This document shows, in pieces, positions 5,315 through 6,288 of a DNA stretch of 6,288 bases. The translations under genes were made by a program, and so were the position numbers. This DNA comes from Candidatus Woesearchaeota archaeon. Lineage in GTDB: Archaea; Nanobdellota; Nanobdellia; Woesearchaeales; JAGVZT01. The notes under the pieces were generated by a model that saw nothing but the letters and a program-made list of their open reading frames with translations, did no database searches and was not told the DNA's origin. The DNA is taken from assembly GCA_019323665.1 (NCBI GenBank), contig JAHWHA010000017.1, positions 1 through 6,288 on the forward strand, read 5' to 3'. Each line of letters opens with the position of its first letter. The first letter of the stretch is position 1.

Positions 5315-6288
5315 TCAAGTGCCCTCCTCCCAGCTCTCCATGTACTTGACCTGTTCTGGAGTCATGATGTCAATTTTTACTCCGAGTGCTTCAAGCTGTA
5401 GCTTGGCAATATGATCATCAATCTCTTCAGGAAGCTGGATGACTTCTGGTTTGAGTCCTTCTTTGTTCTTCACTGCATATTCCACTGCAAGCGCCTGTCC
5501 GCAGAAGCTAGTTGCCATGACCTCAGATGGATGGCCTTCTGCTGCTGCCAAATTCACTAGGCGACCTTCACCTGCAAGATATATCCTCTTACCATTGATT
5601 GTGAATTCTTCAAGTGATGGCCTTACCCTTGTTGTTTTGGTTGATTCTTTCCTCAAGCTTTTTACATCAATCTCAATATCAAAATGACCTGAGTTGGCAA
5701 CAGTTGCACCGTCTTTCATTTTTTTGATGTGCTCCATTCTAATTACGTGCTTGTTGCCTGTGACTGTAATAAATAGATCTCCAAGAGGGGCTGCTTGTTC
5801 CATTGGCATCACTCTGAAGCCGTCATATTTAGCCTGCAGTGCTCTAAAGTGATTCACTTCTGTCACAATCACATTTGCCCCAAGGCCGCGAGCGCGCATT
5901 GAAGTACCTTTGCCGCAACTGCCGTAGCCTGCAATAACTGCTGTTTTTCCAGCAACAAGCATATTGGTTGCTCTGAGTATCCCGTCAAATGTTGACTGAC
6001 CAGTGCCATAGTAATTATCCAGAAGATGTTTTGTCTTATTATCATTCACCGCAATAACCGGATACTTGAGTGCTTTGTCTCTTTCCATAGCCTTGAGACG
6101 GATTATTCCGGTTGTTGTTTCTTCGCAGCCTGCAATAAGCTCTGGAATCATCTTAGTATGGTTTTTATGGATCTCACTGACCAAATCGCAGCCGTCATCT
6201 ATTGTGATATCTGGTTTCTGGCTGATGACGTTTGTTATATATTTATAATAGTCATCTGTTGTCTCGCCCTTGTATGCCCACACCTTGA
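5315..6288 (-). CDS. ahcY: S-adenosylhomocysteinase, C-terminal three quarters (5' end beyond right edge)
   Basis: This NAD-dependent cytosolic enzyme splits S-adenosylhomocysteine into adenosine and homocysteine, relieving product inhibition of methyltransferases. About 323 residues are visible; the frame runs off the window, so roughly the first 95 residues are missing. The GTG at 6281-6283 is an internal valine in VWAYKGET, not a start. Counting from that valine: DDGCDL (29-34, canonical DDGGDL or DDGADL), EETTTGIIRL (54-63), NDNKTKHLLDN (80-90, with the catalytic Lys, Asp and Asn), YGTGQST (92-98), the NAD-binding AGYGSCGKG (118-126), VTGNKHVI (174-181), ANSGHFDIEID (196-206) and RLVNLAAAEGHPSEV (241-255). 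The protein ends in SWEEGT, as archaeal and some bacterial enzymes do, without the C-terminal extension of the eukaryotic type that ends in HYRY. It converges with ftsY across 26 bp. No methyltransferase or adenosine-salvage gene is visible. Confidence 0.95.
   Translation of the reverse strand, partial: KVWAYKGETTDDYYKYITNVISQKPDITIDDGCDLVSEIHKNHTKMIPELIAGCEETTTGIIRLKAMERDKALKYPVIAVNDNKTKHLLDNYYGTGQSTFDGILRATNMLVAGKTAVIAGYGSCGKGTSMRARGLGANVIVTEVNHFRALQAKYDGFRVMPMEQAAPLGDLFITVTGNKHVIRMEHIKKMKDGATVANSGHFDIEIDVKSLRKESTKTTRVRPSLEEFTINGKRIYLAGEGRLVNLAAAEGHPSEVMATSFCGQALAVEYAVKNKEGLKPEVIQLPEEIDDHIAKLQLEALGVKIDIMTPEQVKYMESWEEGT

Noticed and set aside
6281..6283. GTG as the start of ahcY
   Set aside because: It encodes the conserved internal valine of VWAYKGET, about 95 residues into the family, and the frame stays open to the window edge.

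Overview
The window is chromosomal DNA from an archaeon. The evidence is a prefoldin alpha subunit next to an SRP receptor FtsY, an S-adenosylhomocysteinase with the short archaeal-type C-terminus, a MEMO-class protein, TATA-type promoters, GGTG-type ribosome binding sites and oligo-T terminators. FtsY has the style of DPANN lineages such as Woesearchaeota-like groups (a KADVDEKGG-type G4 region), but this placement comes from memory of the family and is an inference. Nothing points to a virus, plasmid or CRISPR locus; most of the window is ordinary core-genome sequence.

Layout. Positions 1-108 may hold the hydrophobic C-terminus of a plus-strand gene entering from the left. Positions 165-2368 are a minus-strand two-gene operon: a small, highly charged unknown protein (promoter side), then a large exported protein with beta-sandwich-like repeats, joined by a TAATG stop/start overlap. 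A 94-bp divergent promoter region (2369-2462) separates this operon from a plus-strand MEMO-family gene (2463-3326), which looks leaderless and ends at a T9 terminator. A 233-bp gap follows (3327-3559). It holds a GC-rich 128-nt element that folds on paper into a three-way junction closed by a 13-bp perfect terminal inverted repeat, then the promoter of the next operon. Positions 3560-5288 are the pfdA-ftsY operon with one base between the genes. ftsY converges on ahcY (minus strand, cut by the right edge) across a 26-bp A/T-only-like spacer.

Functionally, pfdA and ftsY serve protein folding and co-translational membrane targeting, and ahcY clears S-adenosylhomocysteine from methylation reactions. 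The MEMO protein keeps the residues that bind metal in its relatives but has no visible partner here. The left operon looks like an envelope module of unknown role. The best candidate for something undescribed is the structured element at 3354-3481, followed by the left operon.
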